Source of the DNA: Shimia sp. R9_2 | Lineage (GTDB): Bacteria; Pseudomonadota; Alphaproteobacteria; Rhodobacterales; Rhodobacteraceae | Length of the DNA: 64,000 bases | Reading direction: 5' to 3' | Assembly (NCBI RefSeq): GCF_017743735.1 | Contig: NZ_JAGHRO010000001.1 | Coordinates: forward strand, 868,001-932,000 | Part shown: positions 1 through 7,872 of the stretch, piece after piece | Numbering within the stretch: position 1 is the stretch's first letter | How the letters are laid out: each line of letters opens with the position of its first letter | The notes under the pieces: model-generated | The model's input: only the letters and a program-made list of their open reading frames with translations | The model's database searches: none | Told to the model about the DNA's origin: nothing | Made by a program: the position numbers and the translations under genes

Positions 1-1869
1 GGCGTCTATATGATCGAAATCTCGAGGATAGTCCTGCGTGGCCGCCAAAAATGACAGATAGCGCATGACGGGGGTGATGATCAGCATCATCAACGCTCCC
101 ACCGCGACCCAAGACAGACTGTCCAGCAATGACAAATCGCGCCATGTTTTGGCATTCGATTTCATCTGGTCGCTAGACTTATGTCTCTTGAGCTGTTTCT
201 GCTCATACCGGCCCGCGTCGGTCCACAACCGCTGCCTCGCATCCAAAAGCACTGTCACAAGCAGCGCCAAACATGCCGCGCGGAAAGAAATTGGGCCCAT
301 GTATTCAAAACGCCAGCGGATCGAAATTATGAACTCTTCGAATGTCATTCGCCAGGCTTCTGCTTCGGGTGTTCTGGTTTCCGTGAGCCATAGCTGAACC
401 GCTATGTTCAATGCTGTAGAAACCAAGAAGGCAATGGAAAACAGGCTTAGTGCCTGCGGTAGCCAGCGTGTCCAGTGATTGGGATAGCGCATGTTTTCCC
501 ATTTTCGCTGGCCGTCTTCAGCAACCGAAGTCATGCGGACCCAGCGAAATGTGATCGCAACGATCGTGGCGATGCAGTAGGTGTTGAATGCGTTGACCGA
601 ATACAGCCTGATCCTCCGATAGGTGTCACTGCTGAGCGTGTCCCAGATCAAATTGAATTCCGCTTGCCCCGGCCACAGCACCGCCCAGGCGACTGTCCAA
701 CTCAGCACGATCGCCAGTGTCCAGAATAGCGCCAAATTGTTGCCGCGGCGCTGCATCAATGGTTCAGTCTTGTTCTTGTAAAGGACGTCTACGAATTGCC
801 TCAGCCTATCCCGGGCGCGGCGTTGGCTTTCTGTGGGGGCCGGGCGCTGATCATAGGGGTGAATGACGTCCTGTTCGTCATAAAGAGCAATCAGCACGCA
901 GAAATCGCTGGCCAATTCATCTGCGGCAGTGGCCACAGCCTCCCAGCCTTCATGGGAAAGATCGGGACTATTCGCATTGCTGAACAACTCGTTCTTTCGG
1001 CGACGAAGCTCATTTTCTATTTCTTCGAAGCGGTTTTTGTCGCCGGTCCCCGTGATCCGCAGCTTTTCATCAAGAAACCACGCCGATGCAACAAGAATGA
1101 CTTCGATATTCAGGATGAAATCATCCAGATTGCCCAGAAACGGCTTGGCCTTGGCGTGCAAATCTATAACACGTTTGCGCTCGGGTTCTGAAATAAGATA
1201 TTCGCTGGAATTGTCGGCTTCGCTGTCCGTGAAGAACCGTAAAACCTTGGCGTTCGACCGCAATGCGTCCGAGGTATCTATAACCCAGGTCGGTATTCCC
1301 GCAACGCGATGGGCAAACATACGCAGCCATTCATCCACGCGCACCAGCGCCTTTATGGAAGGTGCTAGGCCGACCATGATCAGGGCTAGCCCCATGGAGA
1401 CTTCGGGTGCGATATTGACACCTGAATTGGTTTCCACGGGCTCGGAACTCACAGTGGGTTCAAGGTTTGCTATCCAGAACTCGATCGCCGAAGATTCCAT
1501 GGGGGCGAAACCTGTTGTGGGTTCGGGGGTGGTGTCTGACGCTGGAGGTGGGCTCGTCGACGCTTCGGAGGGCAGAGTGCTTGCCCCGATCTCGGGCAAA
1601 AGATTTTGACCTCCGATAAGAGGTAACAGAATCTCGGCATAGCCGCATAAAATCAAATAGAGGATGATCAGAGAAAGCGTGTAGATAAAATATGCGTATG
1701 TAACCTGCCGGCGTGCGCGCAACTTATCCGGTGTAAGAAACGATACAAGCCGATCAAGACGTTTGCCGGTCTCGTAGGAGATCCGGTTAAAACGTTCATG
1801 GGAAAATGCGATTATAATGCCGACGCCAAAAAACAACGCGACAATGTCGTGCATACCGTCCGTAGACAT
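1..1869 (-). CDS. Large multi-pass membrane protein of unknown function, C-terminus beyond window
   Basis: An uninterrupted frame of 623 codons starts with ATG at 1869 and is still open at base 1, so the C-terminus is missing. Hydrophobic segments lie near residues 7-24, 58-80, 380-402, 423-441, 468-492, 526-543 and 584-607. Between the second and third is a polar stretch of about 300 residues, opening with a Pro/Ser/Thr-rich linker (about residues 100-125) and containing basic, coiled-coil-like sequence. I recognise no family. The opposite-strand open frames here are Ser/Arg-rich shadows. It lies 17 nt downstream of the small signal-peptide ORF at 1887-1997 and probably shares its promoter. 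No strong ribosome binding site precedes the ATG, which suggests translational coupling. The existence of the gene is well supported by the long frame and coherent membrane pattern; its function is unknown. Confidence 0.8.
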   Translation of the reverse strand, partial: MSTDGMHDIVALFFGVGIIIAFSHERFNRISYETGKRLDRLVSFLTPDKLRARRQVTYAYFIYTLSLIILYLILCGYAEILLPLIGGQNLLPEIGASTLPSEASTSPPPASDTTPEPTTGFAPMESSAIEFWIANLEPTVSSEPVETNSGVNIAPEVSMGLALIMVGLAPSIKALVRVDEWLRMFAHRVAGIPTWVIDTSDALRSNAKVLRFFTDSEADNSSEYLISEPERKRVIDLHAKAKPFLGNLDDFILNIEVILVASAWFLDEKLRITGTGDKNRFEEIENELRRRKNELFSNANSPDLSHEGWEAVATAADELASDFCVLIALYDEQDVIHPYDQRPAPTESQRRARDRLRQFVDVLYKNKTEPLMQRRGNNLALFWTLAIVLSWTVAWAVLWPGQAEFNLIWDTLSSDTYRRIRLYSVNAFNTYCIATIVAITFRWVRMTSVAEDGQRKWENMRYPNHWTRWLPQALSLFSIAFLVSTALNIAVQLWLTETRTPEAEAWRMTFEEFIISIRWRFEYMGPISFRAACLALLVTVLLDARQRLWTDAGRYEQKQLKRHKSSDQMKSNAKTWRDLSLLDSLSWVAVGALMMLIITPVMRYLSFLAATQDYPRDFDHIDA

Positions 1870-1886
1870 GACGTTACAATGCTACT

Positions 1887-1997
1887 TTATCGGCACCGTT
1901 CGCGCGAAGGGTCGCACCCCACCTGAGAATGCACCGAGGAAGGGGATGCTGCAAAAAACGCAGCGCACAAAACAATCAATACCAAGGCTGACTTCAC
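1887..1997 (-). CDS. 36-residue predicted signal-peptide microprotein
   Basis: A GTG-started frame of 36 codons plus stop has a textbook export signal: a Lys near the N-terminus, a hydrophobic core (ALVLIVLCAAFFAA), then a polar region ending around VHS-QVG. If cut there, about 12 residues with two cysteines remain (QVGCDPSRERCR). A GGAG ribosome binding site lies 8 nt before the GTG, and a promoter (2038-2066) lies about 40 nt upstream. It ends 17 nt before the large membrane-protein gene, so it is probably the first gene of a two-gene transcript. It could also be an upstream leader ORF whose translation controls the next gene. Real translation is inferred from the ribosome binding site, promoter and signal-like composition only. 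Confidence 0.45.
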   Translation of the reverse strand: MKSALVLIVLCAAFFAASPSSVHSQVGCDPSRERCR

Positions 1998-2037
1998 AGC
2001 AATCACTCCGCTAAATCGGAAGAATTAAGTAACGTAT

Positions 2038-2066
2038 ATTGTAATATATAAATTCGATTCCTTCAA
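2038..2066 (-). promoter_or_regulatory. Predicted sigma70-type promoter
   Basis: Read on the minus strand, TTGAAG (2066-2061) and TACAAT (2043-2038) are separated by exactly 17 nt of AT-rich DNA. This is close to the bacterial -35/-10 consensus and about 40 nt upstream of the GTG at 1997. It would drive the small signal-peptide ORF and the membrane-protein gene. Confidence 0.55.
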
Positions 2067-2640
2067 CTTTTGGTTGGATTTAGGGCTGAAGTTGATATCT
2101 GAGTTTCTGTTTCTTTATTTGCGTGTTCTATTCGTTTTTTGGGTTTGGCTTATTTTGAGGTTCTTTTAATTGAGTGCTGCGTCTTCTCTGAGGGAGGGCA
2201 TTTTCGCTTGTCGATTTCAGGCTCTTGTAGGTCCGGTAAAGGTGAATTTTCTTGGCTTTTCAGCAAAGAGCGGATCTTGGGCTAGATTGAAAGGAGTTTT
2301 GACGAGCGCTTTGCCAATCAATGGCGAGCGAAACCCAACGAAGATAATTTTACCATCTATGTAGATGCAAAAAATTAGCCTGGCTCATTTTTGAAGTTCA
2401 CGATGTACTGAAAATCACTGCTTCGGTGCTTTAATGTCGCCTCGGGGTATCTTTTAACGGATAAGTTGAAGAGCAGATCTAGGCTGTTTGAAGAGCTCAA
2501 ATGAGAGCGACCAACGATAGCTGCTTGGCTTTGCCGCTAAATGCTCGCTTACAGCCTTCCTTTGCTTGTGATTAATAGAAGGACCACCCTGTTAGGCATG
2601 CTCCTGCCAGCGGCCTCACCAACACTAACATGCTCTGAAG
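2067..2640. other. AT-rich intergenic stretch, no gene recognised
   Basis: About 570 bases between the left-edge operon and the 3' end of the UPF0149 gene, clearly richer in A+T than its surroundings, with T-runs around 2100-2170. No frame on either strand shows a recognisable protein. One short frame (about 2287-2376, plus strand) encodes 29 fairly protein-like residues ending IYVDAKN but has no start or ribosome binding site, so it may be a gene remnant or chance. Low GC and lack of genes fit a degenerated or acquired segment. Confidence 0.4.
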
Positions 2641-3600
2641 TCACGCAACCGCAAAACCCGCCAAATCACCACTTGCATTTGCCTGTACCGGGGCTTGCAG
2701 TTTGAATTCGTGATACATCATCGGCACGACGAAGGGGATCAGGTCGACGAGGATGTCGCGGTCGGCGAAGACGAAGGTGTCTATGGCATTGGTCCGGTGG
2801 GAGACGTGGATTTTGCCGTCGTTGAGGAAGTCGAGCAGGGGGAGCAGGAAGTCTTGATGGCTCAGGTGGAGGCCGTTGGCGGTCCAGCTGTCCGGGCGCA
2901 GGGCGGCGGCGGCGAGGAAACCGGCGCACCAGGAGGTTGGGTCCATGTCGCCTTCTGCGGTTTCATCAAACACCGGCGCGAGGTGTTTGCTCTCTTCGAG
3001 GCCTGCCAGAATGTCGTCATGGAGGCCGCCAACCGCGATGATGACACTTTCGGGAAGGTCCTCTGGGGCGCCCAGAGCGACGTGAAGCCACTCATAGGCT
3101 GGGACGGACTGAGGGGAGCAGATCACGCCGGTGAGGTAACCATCCAACTGGGAGACTGAAGTGCAAGATCCGCCTGTTGATTGGGTTTCCATAAACTCTT
3201 CGATGGTGTTGAAGTCGTTGAGGCGGCGCATAAAATCGTCTTGGAATGCCTCGTCAATTTCCAAGGCCAAGGCATGTTCTTTTGCGGCGTCTGTGTCCCA
3301 TTCGGAAAGGGTGGCAAGGCTGTCTTCTTCCGCCTCCAGGGATTTGAGCTTCCGCTTGGACGTGGCCGGTTCGAGAGCCACAAAGATCGCTGTGATCACC
3401 AAAGTGGCGATGCCGCCGCCAAGCCAGCCCAAAACCGGGGCGCTGATCCAGGTGGCCCCCATTACGGCAGCGGAGATTGCCAGCAAAAGGGAGCAGCCAA
3501 GATTGAGCAGGATGATCTGCATGACATTGAAGCGCGGGGCGTCGTTGGTCTTTGTGGGGGCGGTGGCAAGAACGATCTGGTTGGCGGTCATCGGTTTCAT
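2641..3600 (-). CDS. UPF0149 (YecA/YgfB-like) protein with N-terminal membrane anchor
   Basis: 319 residues. Residues about 28-75 form two hydrophobic segments (IILLNLGCSLLLAISAAVMG and a Gly/Ala/Val-rich second one), followed by a charged linker. From about 130 the sequence matches the UPF0149 pattern: a pair of helices, LDGYLTGVICSPQ, then EWLHVALG. Family proteins are usually soluble and about 190 residues long; a membrane anchor is unusual. There is no C-terminal SEC-C zinc motif as in YecA. The ATG at 3600 gives the full anchor; an alternative ATG lies three codons further in. The gene stands alone, diverging from the Crp-type regulator after about 300 bp. Biochemical function of the family is not established. 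Confidence 0.75.
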   Translation of the reverse strand: MKPMTANQIVLATAPTKTNDAPRFNVMQIILLNLGCSLLLAISAAVMGATWISAPVLGWLGGGIATLVITAIFVALEPATSKRKLKSLEAEEDSLATLSEWDTDAAKEHALALEIDEAFQDDFMRRLNDFNTIEEFMETQSTGGSCTSVSQLDGYLTGVICSPQSVPAYEWLHVALGAPEDLPESVIIAVGGLHDDILAGLEESKHLAPVFDETAEGDMDPTSWCAGFLAAAALRPDSWTANGLHLSHQDFLLPLLDFLNDGKIHVSHRTNAIDTFVFADRDILVDLIPFVVPMMYHEFKLQAPVQANASGDLAGFAVA

Positions 3601-3906
3601 AGCGGGTCTCTACGTGGGATGGGTGAACTCAGGAAGAGAACCATTCTGGTTCGGGTCTGGGGGACCGTCAGCGTTCTTGCTGTGGGCTTTGTATACCGTC
3701 GTATTCATTTGGTGATTGGGTGGCAGAGGGTGAATGCAAATAGCCCTAAGGCAAGGCAGCTATACTTTAGGTTAGTTGGGGGTGGCGTGAGCGACCTATG
3801 GCACACTGTATCGGCGATTAAACTCGGATCCTGTGGCCTTGCTCCTGACCTAATGGACCAGTCATTCAGGATGCACTAAGACTCAGGCTGGATCATCTGA
3901 GGGGGC
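3601..3906. other. Divergent intergenic region
   Basis: About 305 bases between the start codons of the UPF0149 gene (minus) and the Crp/Fnr regulator (plus); it should hold both promoters. A frame from ATG 3619 to 3879 on the plus strand encodes 86 residues with one hydrophobic stretch, but has no convincing ribosome binding site or known family, so I do not call it. No clear palindromic operator was seen. Confidence 0.4.
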
Positions 3907-4587
3907 ATGCTGATGGAAGAGAATTGGATTGAAAAGTTCAATGGCCTGAGCCGCTTGCCTGCCGACATACGAGCGGCGTTGGAAGCGGGCAGCGAGATTG
4001 TTTCGGTTCCGGCGGGCACGCAGATCTTTGCGCCGGGGCAGACGGCTGACAATTTGTGGTTGCTTTTGGATGGCACGGTGAAGGTGCAGCAAAGGTCGGA
4101 CACCGGACGCGAGGTGTTTCTGTATCGGGTGCATGCGGGGGAAAGCTGTGTGCTTACCACGGCCTGTATGCTGGCCTTTGAGGATTACTCGGCGGAAGGC
4201 GCTGCGGAGACCGATGTGAAGGCGGTGGCGATACCGCGCGCGACCTTTGATGATCTTGTTGGCAAGTCACCGGTGTTTCGGGAATTTGTGTTCACCGCCT
4301 ATTCGCGCCGGATCACTGATCTGTTTACGCTGATTGACGATATTGTCTTTCAGCGGATGGATGTGCGGCTGGCGTCCCGTTTGCTGGAGCTCGCGGATGC
4401 GGGTGATGTTGTGCATGCGACCCACGCCGCGCTGGGCACTGAATTGGGCACGGCACGGGAGGTCATTTCGCGCACCCTGTCGGAATTCCAGCGGCGGGGA
4501 TGGGTGGAACAATCCCGCGGCGAGGTGAAGCTTTTGGAGCGGGAAGGGCTGGAGCACCTTGTGAAGACCTCAGGGGCGCATCGCTAA
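3907..4587 (+). CDS. Crp/Fnr family transcriptional regulator
   Basis: 226 residues: an N-terminal cyclic-nucleotide-binding-like beta-roll (about 20-145; PAGTQIFAPGQ, LLLDGTVKVQ), a dimerisation helix (about 150-170) and a C-terminal winged helix (HAALGTELGTAREVISRTL is the recognition segment). The Arg/Glu residues for cAMP binding are not evident and there is no Fnr-type N-terminal Cys cluster. Two cysteines lie in the CVLTTACML stretch, which could sense oxidants or sulfane sulfur; that is inference. It is immediately upstream of the YgaP-like/persulfide/SQR genes with two palindromes in between, so it is the likely local regulator. The start may instead be the ATG at 3913, better spaced behind the GAGGGGG tract. 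Confidence 0.88.
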   Translation: MLMEENWIEKFNGLSRLPADIRAALEAGSEIVSVPAGTQIFAPGQTADNLWLLLDGTVKVQQRSDTGREVFLYRVHAGESCVLTTACMLAFEDYSAEGAAETDVKAVAIPRATFDDLVGKSPVFREFVFTAYSRRITDLFTLIDDIVFQRMDVRLASRLLELADAGDVVHATHAALGTELGTAREVISRTLSEFQRRGWVEQSRGEVKLLEREGLEHLVKTSGAHR

Positions 4588-4637
4588 GACGTCTGGAGCC
4601 CTGTGGCGAAGGTACGCAGGGCGGAAAATCCCACCAG

Positions 4638-4649
4638 ATTTCATGAAAT
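4638..4649. promoter_or_regulatory. Palindrome ATTTCATGAAAT, candidate operator
   Basis: A perfect 12-bp palindrome 86 bp upstream of the YgaP-like gene, next to a second, longer palindrome. The position suggests control of the sulfur operon, but the binding protein is not known from sequence. Confidence 0.35.
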
Positions 4650-4657
4650 TCCATTGC

Positions 4658-4676
4658 TTGGTGACCATGTCACCAA
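4658..4676. promoter_or_regulatory. Inverted repeat TTGGTGAC-CAT-GTCACCAA, candidate operator of the Crp/Fnr regulator
   Basis: Perfect 8-bp arms with a 3-bp spacer, centred 68 bp before the first gene of the sulfur operon. The arms contain GTGA/TCAC as in Crp-type sites, but with five rather than six bases between them. The neighbouring Crp/Fnr protein is the natural candidate to bind it; that is inference from position. Confidence 0.5.
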
Positions 4677-4734
4677 AGTCTCCGGGCACCACATGCGAAT
4701 GTGGCCAGGCAACGATTCGACCTGGAGACGAAAA

Positions 4735-4941
4735 ATGATGAAGAACATGGGAATGATCGACCGCGGCGGCCGTCTGATCATCGCGGCGGCGTTGGTGTAT
4801 CTGGCGCTGGTTGCAGGCGTTATTGGCGGTGTCCTTTTCTGGATTGCGCTGGCTGTTGCCGCTGTGTTCACGCTGACGGCGTTTGTCGGGAATTGCCCGC
4901 TTTACCGCATTGTTGGCCTCAAGACCTGCAGCGACTGCTGA
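4735..4941 (+). CDS. YgaP-like DUF2892 inner-membrane protein
   Basis: 68 residues starting at ATG 4735 with GGAGA six bases upstream. MGMIDRGGRLIIAA is the typical DUF2892 opening, followed by two membrane helices (about residues 12-30 and 34-52) and a Cys-containing tail (NCPLYRIVGL, TCSDC). These small proteins are found alone or fused to rhodanese domains (as in E. coli YgaP) and accompany sulfide and sulfane-sulfur metabolism. Here it heads an operon with a persulfide-dioxygenase-like enzyme and an SQR fusion, so it may handle sulfur species at the membrane. The exact activity is not known. Confidence 0.85.
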   Translation: MMKNMGMIDRGGRLIIAAALVYLALVAGVIGGVLFWIALAVAAVFTLTAFVGNCPLYRIVGLKTCSDC

Positions 4942-5160
4942 TCCACATGCGGGCCAAGGGCGCGAGGGGCCTTCCTTTTGAGATGGCTTTGAGCGCTCTG
5001 CACCGCACCCGGATGCGTTTGGCTTCGGCAGGGCGATTGCCGGGGCTGCACGCCAGCGGTGCGGCTGCCGAGGCGCGCCTTCAGGCAATACGAATTCACA
5101 CATGCCGTCACTGATTTGGAAGACCAAGGGCGCGGGGCGCGTCCTGAGGAGGAGAAACCT

Positions 5161-6045
5161 ATGACTGATTATCCCGTCAACATCACCGTGAAACCTGAGG
5201 TGCAGGCGTTCTTTGACGAGGCGACCAACACCATCAGCTACATTGTCAAAGACCCGTCTTCAAAGAGCTGCGCGATCGTGGATTCGGTGATGGACATCGA
5301 CTATGCCGCCGGGCGTATCACCTTTGATCACGCAGACGAGTTGATCCGCCAGATCGAGACACAGGGTCTTAAGCTGGAGTGGATCATTGAGACCCATGTG
5401 CATGCTGACCACCTGAGCGCGGCACCTTATCTGCAGGAGCGGTTGGGCGGGAAAATCGGGGTCGGCTCCAAGATCACCGTGGTGCAGAACGTGTTTGGCA
5501 AAGTGTTCAACGAAGGCACCGAATTTCAGCGCGACGGGTCGCAGTTTGATGCGCTGTTTGAGGATGGCGACACCTATATGGTCGGCAATATGCAGTGCTT
5601 TGCGATGTATACACCGGGGCACACACCCGCCTGCATGGTGCATGTGATGGGCGATGCGGCCTTTGTCGGGGATACGCTTTTTATGCCTGATGGCGGCTCT
5701 GCCCGCTGTGACTTTCCCGGCGGCTCGGCAGAGGAGCTTTATGCAAGCATCATGAAAGTGCTGGCGCTGCCGAATGAGACGCGGCTGTTTATGTGCCACG
5801 ATTATGGCCCCGGCGGCCGTGCCATCGCCTGGGAAACCTCGGTGGCGGAGCAGAAAGCGGCCAATATCCATGTTGGCCAAGGCAAGACCAAGGAAGAGTT
5901 TATCAGGTTCCGCACCGAGCGGGATGCGCAGCTCTCGATGCCAAAACTCATCATTCCGTCGCTGCAGGTGAACATGCGCGCGGGCGAAGTGCCGACTGAT
6001 AAAGACGGCAACCCGATGCTGAAGGTGCCGGTCAACGGCCTGTAA
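5161..6045 (+). CDS. MBL-fold persulfide dioxygenase-like enzyme (ETHE1/Blh type)
   Basis: 294 residues with a metallo-beta-lactamase fold. The metal motif is THVHADHLSAAPYL; later ligands include the His of TPGHTPACMV, the Asp of FVGDTLF and the His of CHDYGP. This pattern fits the ETHE1/Blh branch, which oxidises glutathione persulfide to sulfite at a mononuclear iron site. The ATG at 5161 follows AGGAGGAG at ideal spacing; upstream in-frame sequence back to 5059 is not coding-like. It sits between the YgaP-like protein and the SQR fusion, as expected for a pathway H2S to persulfide to sulfite. Cytosolic by prediction. Confidence 0.9.
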   Translation: MTDYPVNITVKPEVQAFFDEATNTISYIVKDPSSKSCAIVDSVMDIDYAAGRITFDHADELIRQIETQGLKLEWIIETHVHADHLSAAPYLQERLGGKIGVGSKITVVQNVFGKVFNEGTEFQRDGSQFDALFEDGDTYMVGNMQCFAMYTPGHTPACMVHVMGDAAFVGDTLFMPDGGSARCDFPGGSAEELYASIMKVLALPNETRLFMCHDYGPGGRAIAWETSVAEQKAANIHVGQGKTKEEFIRFRTERDAQLSMPKLIIPSLQVNMRAGEVPTDKDGNPMLKVPVNGL

Positions 6046-6102
6046 GCGGCGGCGCGCGCTGAGGCGTGCGATCCGCCAAAACCGCCCGGAGGAGGGGTTC
6101 AC

Positions 6103-7782
6103 ATGAACATCAAACGACTAACCGATCAGGTTTCGGTCAGCCCGCAGATTGTGGCCGATGATATTGCCGAGATTGCCGCGCAGGGCTTTCGCACAATTTT
6201 GTGCAATCGGCCTGATGGCGAGGGGGGCGATCAGCCCTCCTTTGAGGAGATAGAAGCTGCGGCCAAGGCCGCAGGGATTGAGGCGCGCTATGTGCCGGTG
6301 CAATCGGGTATGGTGCGCGATGAGGATGTGGCCGCATTTGGCGCGGTTTTGGAGGAGGTCCAGCGCCCGGTTTTGGCCTATTGCCGGACCGGCACACGCT
6401 CGGCGACGCTGTGGTCTTTCCATCAATCCAAATCGCGCCCGATGACCGAGATTCTCGCGGCCACGAAAGCGGCGGGCTATGACATGAACGGCGTGGCGCG
6501 GCGTATTTCCAATGGAGGCAAGACCCCCACAGATACGGGCGACGCCCATTTTGTGGTGGTGATTGTTGGCGCTGGCGCCGGGGGCATCGCGGTTGCAGCC
6601 AGCCTGAAGGCACGGCAATCGGGCCTCAATATCGCGGTGATTGATCCTGCTGACATCCACTACTATCAGCCCGGCTGGACCATGGTGGGGGGCGGCGTGT
6701 TTGAGGCGCAAACAACCGCCAAGACCATGGGATCTCTGATCCCCAAAGGCGTGCATTGGATCAAATCCGCGGTGGCAGCGTTTGAGCCGGAAAACAACGC
6801 GGTCATTCTGGATGGCTGCCGGGTGGTGAAATATGACCGGCTGGTGGTCTGCCCGGGCCTGAAGCTGGATTGGGCAGCCGTCGAAGGCCTTGAGGAGACG
6901 CTCGGCCGCAATGGTGTGACCTCAAACTACCGCTATGATCTGGCGCCTTATACCTGGCAGCTGGTGCAGGAGCTGCAGGAGGGGCGTGCGCTGTTCACCC
7001 AGCCGCCGATGCCGATCAAATGTGCGGGGGCACCGCAGAAGGCGATGTATCTTTCCGGGGATGCCTGGCACCGAAATGGGCGGCTGAAGAACATCGACAT
7101 CCAATTCATGAATGCTGGTGGGGTGCTTTTCGGGGTGAAGGATTATGTCCCTGCGCTTTCGCAATATGTGGAGAAATATGACGCGACGCTGAACTTCTTC
7201 CACAACCTCGTCGCGGTGGATGGGGCTGCGAAGACGGCCACGTTTAAAGTGGCCCAGCCGGATACCTATCCTGCGGAGGTCACGGTGGACTTTGACATGA
7301 TGCATGTCTGCCCGCCGCAGGTGGCACCGGATTTCATTCGGGTGTCGCCCTTGGCGGATGCCGCAGGGTGGGTCGATGTGGATCAGGCCACCTTGCGCCA
7401 CACGAGCTATGACAACATCTGGTCCCTTGGCGATGTGATGAACGCGCCAAACGCCAAGACCGCCGCCGCCGCGCGCAAACAGGCACCGACGGTGGCCGAT
7501 AACATCGTGGCGGATATTGCGGGGCGCTCGCCAACCTCGGCTTATGACGGATATGGTTCCTGCCCGCTAACGGTGGAGCGCGGCAAGATTGTGCTCGCGG
7601 AATTTGGCTATGGCGGCGTGCTCAAGCCCAGCTTCCCCACTTTCCTGCTGGATGGCACCAAACCCAGCCGGGCTGCTTGGTTCTTGAAGGAGACCATGCT
7701 GCCGCCGATCTACTGGAAGGCCATGCTCAAGGGGAAGGAGTGGCTGGCAAAACCGGAGAAGATCAAGGTCGCACCGAACTAA
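6103..7782 (+). CDS. DUF442 sulfurtransferase domain fused to sulfide:quinone reductase-like flavoprotein
   Basis: 559 residues, two parts. Residues 1 to about 110 are a DUF442/TIGR01244 (Blh N-terminal) domain with the phosphatase/rhodanese-type loop YCRTGTRSATLW. From about 147 a FAD-dependent SQR domain begins with VVVIVGAGAGGIAVAASL. Two candidate redox cysteines are present (VVCPGLKLDW and IKCAGAPQK), as in type II SQR; the C-terminal region has hydrophobic and aromatic residues suited to membrane-surface binding. The expected reaction is sulfide oxidation to bound persulfide with electrons passed to quinone, and the attached DUF442 domain may accept or relay the sulfane sulfur. It follows the persulfide dioxygenase by 57 bp behind GGAGGAGG. 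Confidence 0.9.
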   Translation: MNIKRLTDQVSVSPQIVADDIAEIAAQGFRTILCNRPDGEGGDQPSFEEIEAAAKAAGIEARYVPVQSGMVRDEDVAAFGAVLEEVQRPVLAYCRTGTRSATLWSFHQSKSRPMTEILAATKAAGYDMNGVARRISNGGKTPTDTGDAHFVVVIVGAGAGGIAVAASLKARQSGLNIAVIDPADIHYYQPGWTMVGGGVFEAQTTAKTMGSLIPKGVHWIKSAVAAFEPENNAVILDGCRVVKYDRLVVCPGLKLDWAAVEGLEETLGRNGVTSNYRYDLAPYTWQLVQELQEGRALFTQPPMPIKCAGAPQKAMYLSGDAWHRNGRLKNIDIQFMNAGGVLFGVKDYVPALSQYVEKYDATLNFFHNLVAVDGAAKTATFKVAQPDTYPAEVTVDFDMMHVCPPQVAPDFIRVSPLADAAGWVDVDQATLRHTSYDNIWSLGDVMNAPNAKTAAAARKQAPTVADNIVADIAGRSPTSAYDGYGSCPLTVERGKIVLAEFGYGGVLKPSFPTFLLDGTKPSRAAWFLKETMLPPIYWKAMLKGKEWLAKPEKIKVAPN

Positions 7783-7872
7783 AGCGCGCTTCGCCAGCGT
7801 CGTGCCCGCCTGTCCCATGTCGCGATGGGCGGGCGCGGAACTGCGCGATGGGCCGAGGCCCGCAAAACACAG

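Noticed and set aside
929..1609. 226-codon plus-strand frame near the left edge
   Set aside because: Ser/Arg-rich composition typical of the reverse of a coding strand; the minus-strand frame from 1869 explains the region.
2287..2376. Short protein-like frame ending IYVDAKN
   Set aside because: No start or ribosome binding site and only 29 codons; a gene remnant is possible but not supportable.
3619..3879. 86-codon plus-strand frame with one hydrophobic stretch
   Set aside because: No convincing ribosome binding site, no family, and it occupies a divergent promoter region.
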